A stretch of 64,000 bases of DNA from Saccharicrinis sp963666825 (GTDB lineage: Bacteria; Bacteroidota; Bacteroidia; Bacteroidales; Marinilabiliaceae), in contig OY763044.2 of the NCBI GenBank assembly GCA_963666825.2, positions 5,704,001-5,768,000 of the forward strand. Direction: 5' to 3'. Shown piece after piece: positions 17,754-26,581 of the stretch. Under the pieces are notes generated by a model that was given only the letters and a program-made list of their open reading frames with translations, was not told the origin of the DNA and did not search any database. How positions within the stretch are numbered: the stretch's first letter is position 1; every line of letters begins with the position of its first letter. A program made the translations under genes and the position numbers.

Positions 17754-18584
17754 TTAGGAAATATGACCTTGCATTTCTTTTCTGAAGTCGGAAGGTGTTT
17801 GTCCTGATTTCTTTTTAAAGACCTTTGTGAAGTAAGCTTTCTCATTGAATCCCAGGTCGAAACCAATTTCTGAAATGGATTTTTCTGTATGGATGAGCTG
17901 ATTTTTGGCTTCAATTAGTTTTCTGGTTTCAATGATTTCCGAAACACTTTGATTCATGATGTTCTTACAGATCAGATTCAGATTACGGCTCGACATAAAT
18001 AGCTTTTCTGCATAGAACTCAACTCCATTGGGTCTCTTGTAATTATCCTCTAATATTTTAAGGAAGTTTTTAAAAGTGATGTTTTGTGTTTTGTGTATTT
18101 CTTCAGGAGCATCATTAAGCTTGCGACGTTCTCCCTCAATCATGCTGAATAGTGCAGATAACAAATGTTGTATTACATTTAAATCCGGATTATCCATTTC
18201 CATTTCTTCATACATCATTTCACAAAGCTGAGTCATGCGTGTATAACACTTGCCTTCATCTAATGCGATGTTGGCATGATCATGATAATAGGAGTAGAGG
18301 TGGAATGTTGTTTCGGCAATAAACTCACTTTTAAAACGAATCACCCACATGTTACAATCATCATTTTGCAATAGAGGAATAACACGGTGCACTTTGCCTT
18401 TAGCTACAAAACTTATTAGTGGAGATTCAATGATAGATGGCTTAAAGTCAATAAAATGATCCAGTTTTCCTTCCATGCCAACAATGAGCTCTTCGTAATC
18501 ATGTTGATGTGCATCATCAGGATTTGACGAAATTCGCAAAGCATCTTCTTTGTTTAATTGGAATATGTGGAAAAGCTGTTTCAT
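17754..18584 (-). CDS. AraC family transcriptional regulator
   Basis: A 276-residue protein. The N-terminal ~150 residues form a cupin-like sensor (DDAHQHDYEELIVGMEGKLD, then FVAKGKVHRVIP). The C-terminal ~100 residues are a double helix-turn-helix domain with VEFYAEKLFMSSRNLNLICK in the first HTH and SISEIGFDLGFNEKAYFTKV followed by FKKKSGQTPSDFR in the second, the AraC signature. It heads the yceI-dioxygenase operon and is likely its local regulator. Its ligand is unknown. Confidence 0.92.
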   Translation of the reverse strand: MKQLFHIFQLNKEDALRISSNPDDAHQHDYEELIVGMEGKLDHFIDFKPSIIESPLISFVAKGKVHRVIPLLQNDDCNMWVIRFKSEFIAETTFHLYSYYHDHANIALDEGKCYTRMTQLCEMMYEEMEMDNPDLNVIQHLLSALFSMIEGERRKLNDAPEEIHKTQNITFKNFLKILEDNYKRPNGVEFYAEKLFMSSRNLNLICKNIMNQSVSEIIETRKLIEAKNQLIHTEKSISEIGFDLGFNEKAYFTKVFKKKSGQTPSDFRKEMQGHIS

Positions 18585-19363
18585 GTAGTGATTTTAGATG
18601 GTTAAATGTACAAAAAGAATAGAGTATCAAGTTAAACGAGGAACGTTAAAAGTCTTTAATGGGAGTTGTGGGAGAAAGGAGAAGGGAACAGGGAGAAGGG
18701 AACAAGATGATTAACAACAAGGTATTGCATAAAAAACCTGTCTTGGTTCAAGTTTGCAACTTGGACCTTTTTTTTAACTTTTTTGCAATAGCATAATTTT
18801 ATCTCGTTCTATAAATAAACTATTAAGAGCTTGAGATATAGGATACAATATTGTGAAAGAAATTAGAATTAATAGCAGCAAGTGAAAAGGAAAAAGGAAC
18901 AGGTATGCCCTTGTTAATTCGCGGTTTTCTGGCTACATAAATGATTTAGAACCATATTGTTTTATCCACAAAGTTCGTGGAGAATTCTAAAAGTACCAGT
19001 AAAATTCACCTCATTCTCGTTCTTCGGTAATACCTGCTTAAAAATGAGGAGCGTGATTTACTTCTTGGTTAGTCACTATTTCAATAACGGATAATTAATA
19101 CTTCATCACATGTTGTAAATGAATTCTTCGTTTACTTAGTGAAAGATCTTTGTGTTCTTCGCGGTTAAATTAATTCCTAAAAAATCATTTAATCCCTAAT
19201 CCATAATCAATTCATCAAATCAACACATAAACAGATTAACAACTCAACAAATTAACCAGTATGCAGTATACAGCCAACAGTCAGCAGGTCTCATAATAAT
19301 CACTAATCCTTAATCTAACTCATCAACAACTCAACACATCATCAAATCAACAATAAAAAATTG
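18585..19363. repeat. Repeat-rich intergenic gap
   Basis: No gene seen. The gap holds word-like repeats found elsewhere in the window: purine-rich GGGAACAGGG/GGAGAAGGG runs (18665-18710), CAAGTTTGCAACTTGGACC (18749-18767), CTTCGTTTACTTAGTGAAAG and TCTTCGCGGTTAAAT (19125-19170), and CATCAAATCAACAC/CAACTCAACA stretches (19210-19350). Confidence 0.6.
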
Positions 19364-20635
19364 CTAAAACTTAACCTGGTATTTTCTGAATACAACACTG
19401 ATTCCCAAACAAACCAGAAAGAAAATAATTAAACGGTTGGCATAAGGCAAAACTTCAAGAATGCCATCATTACGAAGGAATATGCCATAGAATCCCTGAA
19501 CGCCCCAGTTTAGTGGTGATAAAGCGCTTATTTGACGCATAACCGGCCCCATGATATTTACAGGAACCCAAACACCACCAAGAGCAGCTAAAATAACAGA
19601 AGACACTGATCCGAAAGTGGAAGCTTGTACCTGAGTTGTAGCTAATGTTCCAATTACAATTCCATAACCGGTGGCAGCAAATGCCGATGTAATTGCTATT
19701 AAAAGAAAAGAGTATATGTTTCCTAATTGTAATTCAGGTAATCCAAGTACAGGTAGAATGTACATTCCCATCAATAAAATGACTATTGCCTGAAGTACAC
19801 AGATGATTACATAAACTGCAATTTTACCACTCATCACCTCAAAATAACTTACCGGAATGGTTTTGATTCTGGCCAGACAACCATCTGTTCTTTCTTTAAT
19901 CACATTACCTGCAACAGGAATACATATTAAGAACATCCCGAAGAGTGTCCAGGCTGGAACGTTGTGTTGCGTAGAGTTGGGTAAAATACCATCGTTATAT
20001 TCAGATACCAGTTGCTCTTTTATTTCAAAAGCAGGAGCTTCAGGGTAGGAGATATCGTGACGGGTATTCATCAGTGCATCCAAAACTTTAGTATATGTTT
20101 TAAATATGATGGACATCTCACTTTTTACAGAGAACTCTGCAAAGCTACTCTTCACTAAAAGCTTGAATGATTCTTTAGTGACAGGATCAAATAATAAGTT
20201 GATTTCAGTGGAGTTCTGATTGCTGGTAGTATCTACCTTAATAGAAGGGACCTGTTGCTTTACCAATAATAAAGCTCTTCGTTTTATGGCTTTTGTAGCT
20301 CCTTTGGGAATGATAATTCCAATCTGGAAATCACCTTCTGCAACCTGTTGTTTTGCTGTCTTTTCAAATTGAACACTATCTCCAATAAATTCTGTTACAT
20401 CAAATATTCCCTGGTTCTTAATCCCTTCGCGTAAAGATTCTCCAACCTCACCGCCATCTTTATCCACAATGACAACGGAGATGCTTGTTTCTGAAAGATT
20501 CTGAAATGTTTTATGTTGTAATAAGGCTACTACTACGACCAATATCATAGGCATAAAAAACAGAAGCATTACACCTTGAATATCTCTGATCAGAATTAAG
20601 GATTCCTTATATATTGAGAAAAATATTTTCTTCAT
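19364..20635 (-). CDS. ABC-2 type transporter permease
   Basis: A 423-residue membrane protein of the ABC-2/YhgE class. There is one N-terminal membrane helix (about residues 20-40), a large periplasmic loop (~45-225), then five C-terminal helices starting at VPAWTLFGMFLICIPVAGNV. The core has the family's PVSYFEVMSGKIAVY coupling segment and NIMGPVMRQISALSPLNWGV. It pairs with the ATPase gene 29 bp upstream and ends the darA-led operon. Presumably it exports or places the resorcinol lipid, or a product of it, in the envelope; the substrate is inferred only from the operon. Confidence 0.88.
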   Translation of the reverse strand: MKKIFFSIYKESLILIRDIQGVMLLFFMPMILVVVVALLQHKTFQNLSETSISVVIVDKDGGEVGESLREGIKNQGIFDVTEFIGDSVQFEKTAKQQVAEGDFQIGIIIPKGATKAIKRRALLLVKQQVPSIKVDTTSNQNSTEINLLFDPVTKESFKLLVKSSFAEFSVKSEMSIIFKTYTKVLDALMNTRHDISYPEAPAFEIKEQLVSEYNDGILPNSTQHNVPAWTLFGMFLICIPVAGNVIKERTDGCLARIKTIPVSYFEVMSGKIAVYVIICVLQAIVILLMGMYILPVLGLPELQLGNIYSFLLIAITSAFAATGYGIVIGTLATTQVQASTFGSVSSVILAALGGVWVPVNIMGPVMRQISALSPLNWGVQGFYGIFLRNDGILEVLPYANRLIIFFLVCLGISVVFRKYQVKF

Positions 20636-20664
20636 AGGTCTGTGGTTTACTCTGACAAAGCCAG

Positions 20665-21417
20665 TTAGTCTCTTAATTTTTCTCCTGTTAGCTTTAAAAA
20701 TACTTCTTCCAGGTTAGTGCATTCTTTATGATCATCTAATAGATCCTTTGGACTTGCAGTTGTAATCAGTTTACCTTTATCAATGATGCCAATCTTATTG
20801 CACAACTTCTGAACATCCTCCATAATGTGCGAAGTGTAAATAATGGTTGTGCCATCTTCGTTAAGCTTTTGAAGAAACTTACGAATTACATTCTTTGATT
20901 GTACATCGATACCAACCATAGGTTCATCCAGAATCAAAAGTTTGGGAGCATGCAATAAACCTGCGATGAGATTTATTCTCCTTTTCATACCTCCTGAGAA
21001 GGTAGATATTCTTTTATTCTTAACATGGTCTAAACCCAGTTCGCCTAAAAGATGATCAATACACCCCTTAAGACCTTTGGTTGGCAATCCGTATAGACTA
21101 CCAAAATATAGCAGGTTTTCTTTTGCCGTAAGGCTATCGTACAAAGCAATATCCTGAGGTACTACTCCAATAAAATGCTTGATTTTATAAAGGTGAGTTT
21201 TGGTATCAAGATTATTAATCAAACACTTTCCAGAACACGGTTCAAGCAAGCTGCTGATAATAGATATACTGGTTGTTTTACCCGCTCCGTTGGGACCTAG
21301 TAAACCAAAAAAATCACCTTTATTAATTTGAAAAGACACATGATCGACAGCAGGTTCATCTTTCCCTTTGTAATATTTGGTTACAGATTGAAATTCAAGA
21401 ATAGTTGTCGGGTTCAT
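20665..21417 (-). CDS. ABC transporter ATP-binding protein
   Basis: A 250-residue ATPase of the ABC-2 exporter group. Visible motifs: Walker A GPNGAGKTTS (about residues 40-49), Q-loop GVVPQDIALYD, signature STFSGGMKRR, Walker B LLILDEPMVGID and the switch TSHIMEDV. It sits between the BtrH-like gene (15 bp upstream) and the permease (29 bp downstream). Gene order suggests that one transcript encodes DAR assembly and export. Confidence 0.95.
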   Translation of the reverse strand: MNPTTILEFQSVTKYYKGKDEPAVDHVSFQINKGDFFGLLGPNGAGKTTSISIISSLLEPCSGKCLINNLDTKTHLYKIKHFIGVVPQDIALYDSLTAKENLLYFGSLYGLPTKGLKGCIDHLLGELGLDHVKNKRISTFSGGMKRRINLIAGLLHAPKLLILDEPMVGIDVQSKNVIRKFLQKLNEDGTTIIYTSHIMEDVQKLCNKIGIIDKGKLITTASPKDLLDDHKECTNLEEVFLKLTGEKLRD

Positions 21418-21432
21418 GTTTCTATATTTTGA

Positions 21433-22437
21433 TTAACCTAGCTTTTTTACGGTTTTTTTAAGTTCGGTGAAAAGTACTTTTTCTCTCTGTCCAAGATCAT
21501 ATAAACGATCAGCCACATCATGATAACCAATATCACCTGAACGGTTTTTGTAAATTCTGGATGCATTGATAGCAAACTCTCTCCATAGATCACCAATTTG
21601 TGTCATGTCTGAAGATAAGCTATCCAGTTTTGTACTCTCTAATTTTTGAGCAGCTTCCTGTAAAAACGAAGCATATAAAAAACGAAATCCGGCACCACCG
21701 GTTCCAATCTCTTCCTGCATACGAACTATTTGTCCCAGGAAGCGTTCTGCTTTTTTATCGCCGTATTTTTTAGGCCACTTTCTTATTTTTTTACTCAGGT
21801 AATTGATGCCGTCCACACCTACAATTCCTTTGTAGTACAACATCTGAGTTACATTCTTTTTAATACCTTTTATGATGGCAGAATTCAGGTCGGTTAATCC
21901 TTTATTGCACTCAATGCCGTACATTTTTCCTTTAGGACTTCCGGTACCTTTGGCAAATCGTACTCTTACTAATTCCTCATAAGTTAAAGATTCAATGTCT
22001 TCCATTATAGGATCACTGATCAGGTATTTACCATCTTCCTTACCAATACCCACAATATTGTGTGCATTAAAATGGAAACGATATTGAGGAGGGAAGTAAG
22101 ATAGGTGATACACTCCAACCACCATTCCTGTAGGAATCCCTTTTACAAGGTTGGCATCTAACTTTGCCATTGCCTTTGCAGGAGATCTGAACTTTTGTGA
22201 ATGAACTTTTATGCCTAAATTTTTAGTAGCTGTATTAAAGATATGCCCGGGCATTGGTCTGAATGAAAACACCGGCATCCCATGTAATTTAATAAAAGGC
22301 AGATATGCAAAAAACATTCCTGCACCAATACCAAAAACCATTGCCTCGCTAATATCAACTCCCTGATGTTTTAATAAATTTCTGGTAACACCGTTTTCAC
22401 AGTGTGAGGACATTCTATGATCGAATTCAATCTTCAT
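21433..22437 (-). CDS. BtrH N-terminal domain / DUF4872 protein
   Basis: A 334-residue protein. The N-terminal half shows the BtrH_N pattern: HCENGVTRNLLKHQG with a candidate catalytic Cys at about residue 13, GIGAGMFFAYLPF, and a mid-domain HNIVGIGKEDGKYLISDP with a conserved His/Asp. The C-terminal half is helical, as in DUF4872. BtrH in butirosin biosynthesis moves an acyl group from an ACP onto an amine; the fold is a papain-like thiol acyltransferase. Encoded between DarAB and an ABC exporter, this protein could acylate the resorcinol or tether a precursor. That role is inference. A small gene of unknown function precedes it by 7 bp. Confidence 0.78.
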   Translation of the reverse strand: MKIEFDHRMSSHCENGVTRNLLKHQGVDISEAMVFGIGAGMFFAYLPFIKLHGMPVFSFRPMPGHIFNTATKNLGIKVHSQKFRSPAKAMAKLDANLVKGIPTGMVVGVYHLSYFPPQYRFHFNAHNIVGIGKEDGKYLISDPIMEDIESLTYEELVRVRFAKGTGSPKGKMYGIECNKGLTDLNSAIIKGIKKNVTQMLYYKGIVGVDGINYLSKKIRKWPKKYGDKKAERFLGQIVRMQEEIGTGGAGFRFLYASFLQEAAQKLESTKLDSLSSDMTQIGDLWREFAINASRIYKNRSGDIGYHDVADRLYDLGQREKVLFTELKKTVKKLG

Positions 22438-22444
22438 TACAGCA

Positions 22445-22846
22445 CTAATCTATTTTTTTTACGTCTTCAACACTTTTGTATCCAAAAGCATAACGATAAG
22501 TTTCCAATTCCTTATCGGTCAATTTTTCCCCGTTTTTATATTTGCAATCCTTCCAGACTTTAAACCAACTATAATCCGTATATCCAGCAAGAATTTTTAT
22601 GCTCATCATATTTTTTTTCATATGATAATAGATGAAGCTTTTCTTTTGTTTTTGATAAAGCTGACGGGCTTTTTCTATCTTTTCCTCTTCAAACTCCCAA
22701 GCCTGCTCCAAAGCCACATTTTTAGGTTCAAAACCTGTACTTTTTACAGCTTTGTATTTTCCTTCATCGTCAACTGCAAATTCTATCACACTAAATTCCT
22801 TTTTGAATTTATCAGAGTGATCTTGTGGAACTTCGTTTATCTTCAT
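22445..22846 (-). CDS. Small unknown protein of the DAR operon
   Basis: A 133-residue soluble, lysine- and glutamate-rich protein with no signal peptide and no catalytic motif that I recognise. A helical core at ~45-75 (EQAWEFEEEKIEKARQLYQ) precedes an aromatic stretch (YTDYSWFKVWKDCKY). It is tightly packed before the BtrH-like gene (7 bp), so it is likely a partner or adaptor. The 90-bp gap to darB holds purine-rich and TCTTCAGT-type intergenic repeats on the plus strand. Function unknown. Confidence 0.7.
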   Translation of the reverse strand: MKINEVPQDHSDKFKKEFSVIEFAVDDEGKYKAVKSTGFEPKNVALEQAWEFEEEKIEKARQLYQKQKKSFIYYHMKKNMMSIKILAGYTDYSWFKVWKDCKYKNGEKLTDKELETYRYAFGYKSVEDVKKID

Positions 22847-22936
22847 TGGCGTTTTATTAGTATACAGTCTTCAGTCTTCAGTTTTCAGTACGCAGTTTTA
22901 CCTGTTCCCTTTTCCTTTTTCCCTTTTCCTTTCTCC

Positions 22937-24067
22937 TTAAACAACCGTTAAAAGAGCATAGGTGTATGAAAATCTTGCACTTTCAGGAATCATTAATAAA
23001 ATCCTTTGTCCTTTAACAAGCTTTCCTGAATTGAATAGTTCTTCCAGCATGATAAATCCTGATGCTGAAGCCACGTTGCCAACCTTAGGAAGATTTAAGA
23101 ACCATTTTTCATCTGGTATATTTAAACCTTCATCTACTAATGATTGATTAATGTGCTTTTTAAAGAACATTGAAGATATATGAGGCATGAAATAATCAAT
23201 CTCATCCAATGAGAAGTCATGCTTTTTAAGTATTTCTGATAAAAACTTACCACCAAACTTAGTGATGTATTTCTCTAATAGCTTAGAATCCTGCTTTAAA
23301 GAAAATACAGATTTTTCAAGAAGGTCTTTTTGATCCAGGCTTCTCCAGGGACGAACTCTTCCTGTCTCATCTTTTAATCCTCCAGCATACATACAAGTTT
23401 CTGAAAGATGAGCATAGGATTTAATCTCCATCCACTCTAGCTTTAAAGAGATTCCTTCTTCATTAGGTTTATCTTCCAAAAGAACTGCAGCAGCACCATC
23501 CGAAAGCATCCATCTTAAAAATTCTTTCTCAAAAGCTACATAACCATTCTCTCCCAGATCCTGAAGGTGAGCAGATTCTTCTTCAAAGTTTTTTGACATC
23601 ATCCAACTCGACATGTTTTCTGATCCCACACAAACAGCATGTTTTGCACCTCCGGTAAGAATAGACATATGAGCATAATTTAAAGCCCACATGGTACTGT
23701 TACAAGAGCCTGTTGCCGACATGGCATCAATAGCTCCAATGCCTAAACGACCATGAACCATGCATGATAATGATGGCATTTGAATATCAGGAGACGCAGT
23801 TCCACTGGTTAATAAGTCAATTTTTTGAAGATCAACACCTTGTTTTTCAAGAGTCATTATAGCCTCCACTGCCATATCTTCAACAGAGTGAGTTATTTCA
23901 CCTTCTTTAGTTAATGCGTAATATCTGTTTGTTATACCGTTGTTTCTTAATACAATATTTTTGGCTTTGGATCTTAAGCCTTTAATCTTCCCCAGATACT
24001 CCTCCATCTCATCATTGCTAACTGGTTGGTTAGGAAAGAATTTAGATATTTTATTAATAAATGTCAT
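22937..24067 (-). CDS. darB: DarB-type ketosynthase (KAS III-like)
   Basis: A 376-residue thiolase-fold enzyme with the full KAS III triad: Cys122 in SATGSCNS, His296 in YFMPHISS and Asn331 in KVGNVASAS. The N-terminus is longer than in FabH. In dialkylresorcinol biosynthesis DarB condenses two beta-ketoacyl chains, and the ring is then closed and aromatised with DarA. The directly upstream gene (9 bp) is DarA-like, which makes the assignment strong. Related enzymes supply the resorcinol half of flexirubin pigments. Confidence 0.88.
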   Translation of the reverse strand: MTFINKISKFFPNQPVSNDEMEEYLGKIKGLRSKAKNIVLRNNGITNRYYALTKEGEITHSVEDMAVEAIMTLEKQGVDLQKIDLLTSGTASPDIQMPSLSCMVHGRLGIGAIDAMSATGSCNSTMWALNYAHMSILTGGAKHAVCVGSENMSSWMMSKNFEEESAHLQDLGENGYVAFEKEFLRWMLSDGAAAVLLEDKPNEEGISLKLEWMEIKSYAHLSETCMYAGGLKDETGRVRPWRSLDQKDLLEKSVFSLKQDSKLLEKYITKFGGKFLSEILKKHDFSLDEIDYFMPHISSMFFKKHINQSLVDEGLNIPDEKWFLNLPKVGNVASASGFIMLEELFNSGKLVKGQRILLMIPESARFSYTYALLTVV

Positions 24068-24076
24068 AGTTAAATG

Positions 24077-24988
24077 TTATTTTAGTTCAATCCCCTGGTA
24101 GTATTCAATTATCTTTTTCGATTTAAACCACACTAATATAAAAATCAAATTGAATACAATCATTGCTATTGGCGACAATCCAAATAAAGCAAATAGTAGA
24201 TAGGCTCTGAATACTTTAATTCTTTTATGCCATTCTTTACTTCCGGGAGCAGCTTTTGTTACGTATTTGCTGAATTTTCTAAAAATCTTTTTTGCATTCA
24301 GTTCTGTCATTAATACCGAAAACTTTACTCTTACAGCACGAAGTTTAACTAACTCCTCCTGTAATTTATAGTTGTTTACGTCGTCTAAAAAGCTTTTAAT
24401 GACAGGAGCAAAACGCTTCGCTCCACGAATTGTTTTGTCGCTAATGCCCGCGTTTGGTAAAAACATATATGGACCCTTGTTTCCATATACAAGCCATTTT
24501 ATAATGGTAATAGCCGAAATGTAGTTAGGATTTGTATCTCCAAGCACAATGTTTCCAACTAGTTTTCCCTGTGCATCTGCAATATACTTTTTAATAGATT
24601 CCTGTGCATTGAAACACATGTTACGTGCCCCGTGCAGTGTTAATATATTCTTACCCTTTAAAAATGTTTTGATTTGCGGATGCTTGAAGAAAGCTGTTAC
24701 CGGTACCGAAGGTGATAAAAACCACGACTGACATCCCACAATTACCAAATCGTAATCTTTATTGAAGTCTATAGTAAAAGGATCTAATTCACATCCGGTT
24801 TCTTCAACACAGTTGGGAAATTCATCAAAAAAATACTCTCCCCAGGGGAAAGGATATTCCTTAGATGGCTTTAGTACCTCGTAATCTATAGTTATGTCAG
24901 TATTTTGTGATAATTCACCTACTACAGAGTCAATTACTTTTTTAAGCTGACCAGTCTGTGAATAGTACACAACTAGAATTTTCTTCAT
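24077..24988 (-). CDS. darA: DarA-type dialkylresorcinol condensing protein
   Basis: A 303-residue protein. The N-terminal ~180 residues form a flavodoxin-like domain (ILVVYYSQTGQLKKVIDSVV, then DYDLVIVGCQSWFLSPSVPV), and the C-terminal end has a hydrophobic pair of segments (~260-292) that may anchor it at the membrane. The combination with DarB is diagnostic of the DAR pathway, in which DarA is the cyclase/aromatase-like partner. It heads the minus-strand operon, with a possible promoter box at 25042-25049. The FMN-type fold suggests a redox step, but that is not established from sequence. Confidence 0.85.
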   Translation of the reverse strand: MKKILVVYYSQTGQLKKVIDSVVGELSQNTDITIDYEVLKPSKEYPFPWGEYFFDEFPNCVEETGCELDPFTIDFNKDYDLVIVGCQSWFLSPSVPVTAFFKHPQIKTFLKGKNILTLHGARNMCFNAQESIKKYIADAQGKLVGNIVLGDTNPNYISAITIIKWLVYGNKGPYMFLPNAGISDKTIRGAKRFAPVIKSFLDDVNNYKLQEELVKLRAVRVKFSVLMTELNAKKIFRKFSKYVTKAAPGSKEWHKRIKVFRAYLLFALFGLSPIAMIVFNLIFILVWFKSKKIIEYYQGIELK

Positions 24989-25041
24989 ATTATGGTTCCC
25001 ACTACAGTTTCATGAATTTTCTTACTCGAAAACACCTAAAA

Positions 25042-25049
25042 CAAAGCTA
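25042..25049 (-). promoter_or_regulatory. Candidate -7 promoter box for darA
   Basis: Minus-strand TAGCTTTG matches TAnnTTTG, 54 bp before the darA start. No good -33 TTTG is seen at the usual distance, so confidence is limited. Slightly upstream, 25072-25083 is the perfect 12-bp palindrome TTTGCATGCAAA. Confidence 0.35.
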
Positions 25050-25291
25050 AAATATTATAAAATGCTTTTAGTTTGCATGCAAAAATACCTTAATATATTA
25101 ATTAAACAAATATTCAATAAGTTCAAATAATGTACTTTATAAAATTAATGTACTATGATTTTTGTTATGTTTGTGCTAGCCTTAATTTCCCGATAGTTTT
25201 TGGGGGATAATTTATAGCTATCCGTATCTTCAAACATGAATAAGATAGGGGTACGAACAAAGTAAATCTTAATCATTTATAACGTACTTGG

Positions 25292-25317
25292 AAATTCAAA
25301 TATATACGTTTGAATTT
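25292..25317 (+). promoter_or_regulatory. Palindromic operator candidate overlapping the KS promoter
   Basis: Perfect 9-bp inverted repeat AAATTCAAA / TTTGAATTT around TATATACG, flanked by ACTTG and CAAGT outer arms. It contains TACGTTTG (25305-25312), a TAnnTTTG match 47 bp before the KS start. A dimeric regulator binding here would directly cover the promoter. Confidence 0.45.
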
Positions 25318-25358
25318 ATTGGCAAGTTCAATGCGAAAAACGGGGAAAATTTACACGC

Positions 25359-26561
25359 ATGACAGAACCTAAACAAAAGAAAATACATATTACAGGTATG
25401 GGGATCATATCTGCCATTGGAAAGAATGTTAAGGAGAATCTTGATTCTATTATTTCCGAAAAATCAGGTATTAGAAAAATACAATATTTAGATACAGTTC
25501 ATAAAGATAAATTTCATGTTGCAGAAGTTCCGTTTTCAAATGACGAACTCTATGACATTGCAGGAATTAATCATATTAATGATTTTCCCAGAACTACCTT
25601 ATTGGCAAGTATCGCTGCGAAGGAAGCCTTAATTGATTCTGGTTATAAGGAGGATTCCAATATTAAAACCGGATTGATATTCGGAACTACCGTAGGGGGA
25701 ATGGACGTAGCTGAAAGTAATTACAGAGCTGAGGGAGATAAGCCAAGTTTTATGATTACCTGTCAGAATAAAGGTTTTACTGCTGAGTTTCTGGCAGAAA
25801 AATTCGGGATAACAGATTTCGTGACTACAATCACCACTGCTTGTTCGTCGAGTGCCAATGCCATTATGATAGGTTGTGAGATGATCAAAAATAAGCAACT
25901 TGACAGAGTTATTGTAGGTGGAGCTGATTCTCTATGCAAATATACTCTGAACGGTTTTAATACCCTGATGATTTTAAGTGAGGAACCTTGTACTCCTTTT
26001 GATGAAGATCGAAAAGGATTAACACTTGGTGAAGGTGCCGGATTTTTGGTTTTGGAAAGTCAGGAGCTGGTAGATAAAGGTCAGAAGAAAAGTTACGCTA
26101 TAGTTAGTGGATATTCCAACAAGAATGATGCATATCATCAAACAGCAACATCCGATAATGGCGAAGGACCTTATTTATGTATGAAGGAAGCCATTGAAAT
26201 GGCAGGTTTAGATATTTCGGAAATTGGTTATATCAATGCGCATGGAACGGGAACTCCAAATAATGACTTAACTGAGAGTATTGCAATTGAGCGTATTTTT
26301 GGTAATCAGTATCCTCCGTTTTCATCCTTAAAACCGTATATAGGACATACTCTTGGAGCTGCAGGTGGAATAGAGGCCATTTTTAGTGTGTTAAGTATTA
26401 ACCATCAATTGGCCTATCCTAGTTTAAATCTTAAGAATAATATTTCTGCTGTTAATGTTGTTCCCAATAAAACTTTATTGAAGGCAGACATTAAAAGTGT
26501 GATGAGTAATTCTTTTGGTTTTGGAGGAAATGACACCTCTGTTATTTTAACCCGATCCTAA
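25359..26561 (+). CDS. Beta-ketoacyl-ACP synthase (KAS II type)
   Basis: A 400-residue elongating ketosynthase with the complete triad: Cys162 in TTACSSSAN, His295 in NAHGTGTPNND and His330 in KPYIGHTLGAAGG. It belongs to the FabF-like group found in aryl polyene and flexirubin clusters. It is divergent from darA across a 370-bp regulatory gap and is followed after 20 bp by a second, Cys-less ketosynthase. The pair resembles a KS-chain-length-factor heterodimer that would make the beta-ketoacyl chains used by DarB. No ACP, ketoreductase or dehydratase gene is seen nearby, so those must come from fatty-acid synthesis or elsewhere. Confidence 0.9.
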   Translation: MTEPKQKKIHITGMGIISAIGKNVKENLDSIISEKSGIRKIQYLDTVHKDKFHVAEVPFSNDELYDIAGINHINDFPRTTLLASIAAKEALIDSGYKEDSNIKTGLIFGTTVGGMDVAESNYRAEGDKPSFMITCQNKGFTAEFLAEKFGITDFVTTITTACSSSANAIMIGCEMIKNKQLDRVIVGGADSLCKYTLNGFNTLMILSEEPCTPFDEDRKGLTLGEGAGFLVLESQELVDKGQKKSYAIVSGYSNKNDAYHQTATSDNGEGPYLCMKEAIEMAGLDISEIGYINAHGTGTPNNDLTESIAIERIFGNQYPPFSSLKPYIGHTLGAAGGIEAIFSVLSINHQLAYPSLNLKNNISAVNVVPNKTLLKADIKSVMSNSFGFGGNDTSVILTRS

Positions 26562-26581
26562 AATCTATTGACAAAAAGATC

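Noticed and set aside
22622..22951. 109-residue plus-strand ORF
   Set aside because: Antisense to the small DAR-operon protein and reading into pyrimidine-rich repeat words; low-complexity Phe/Leu-rich translation.
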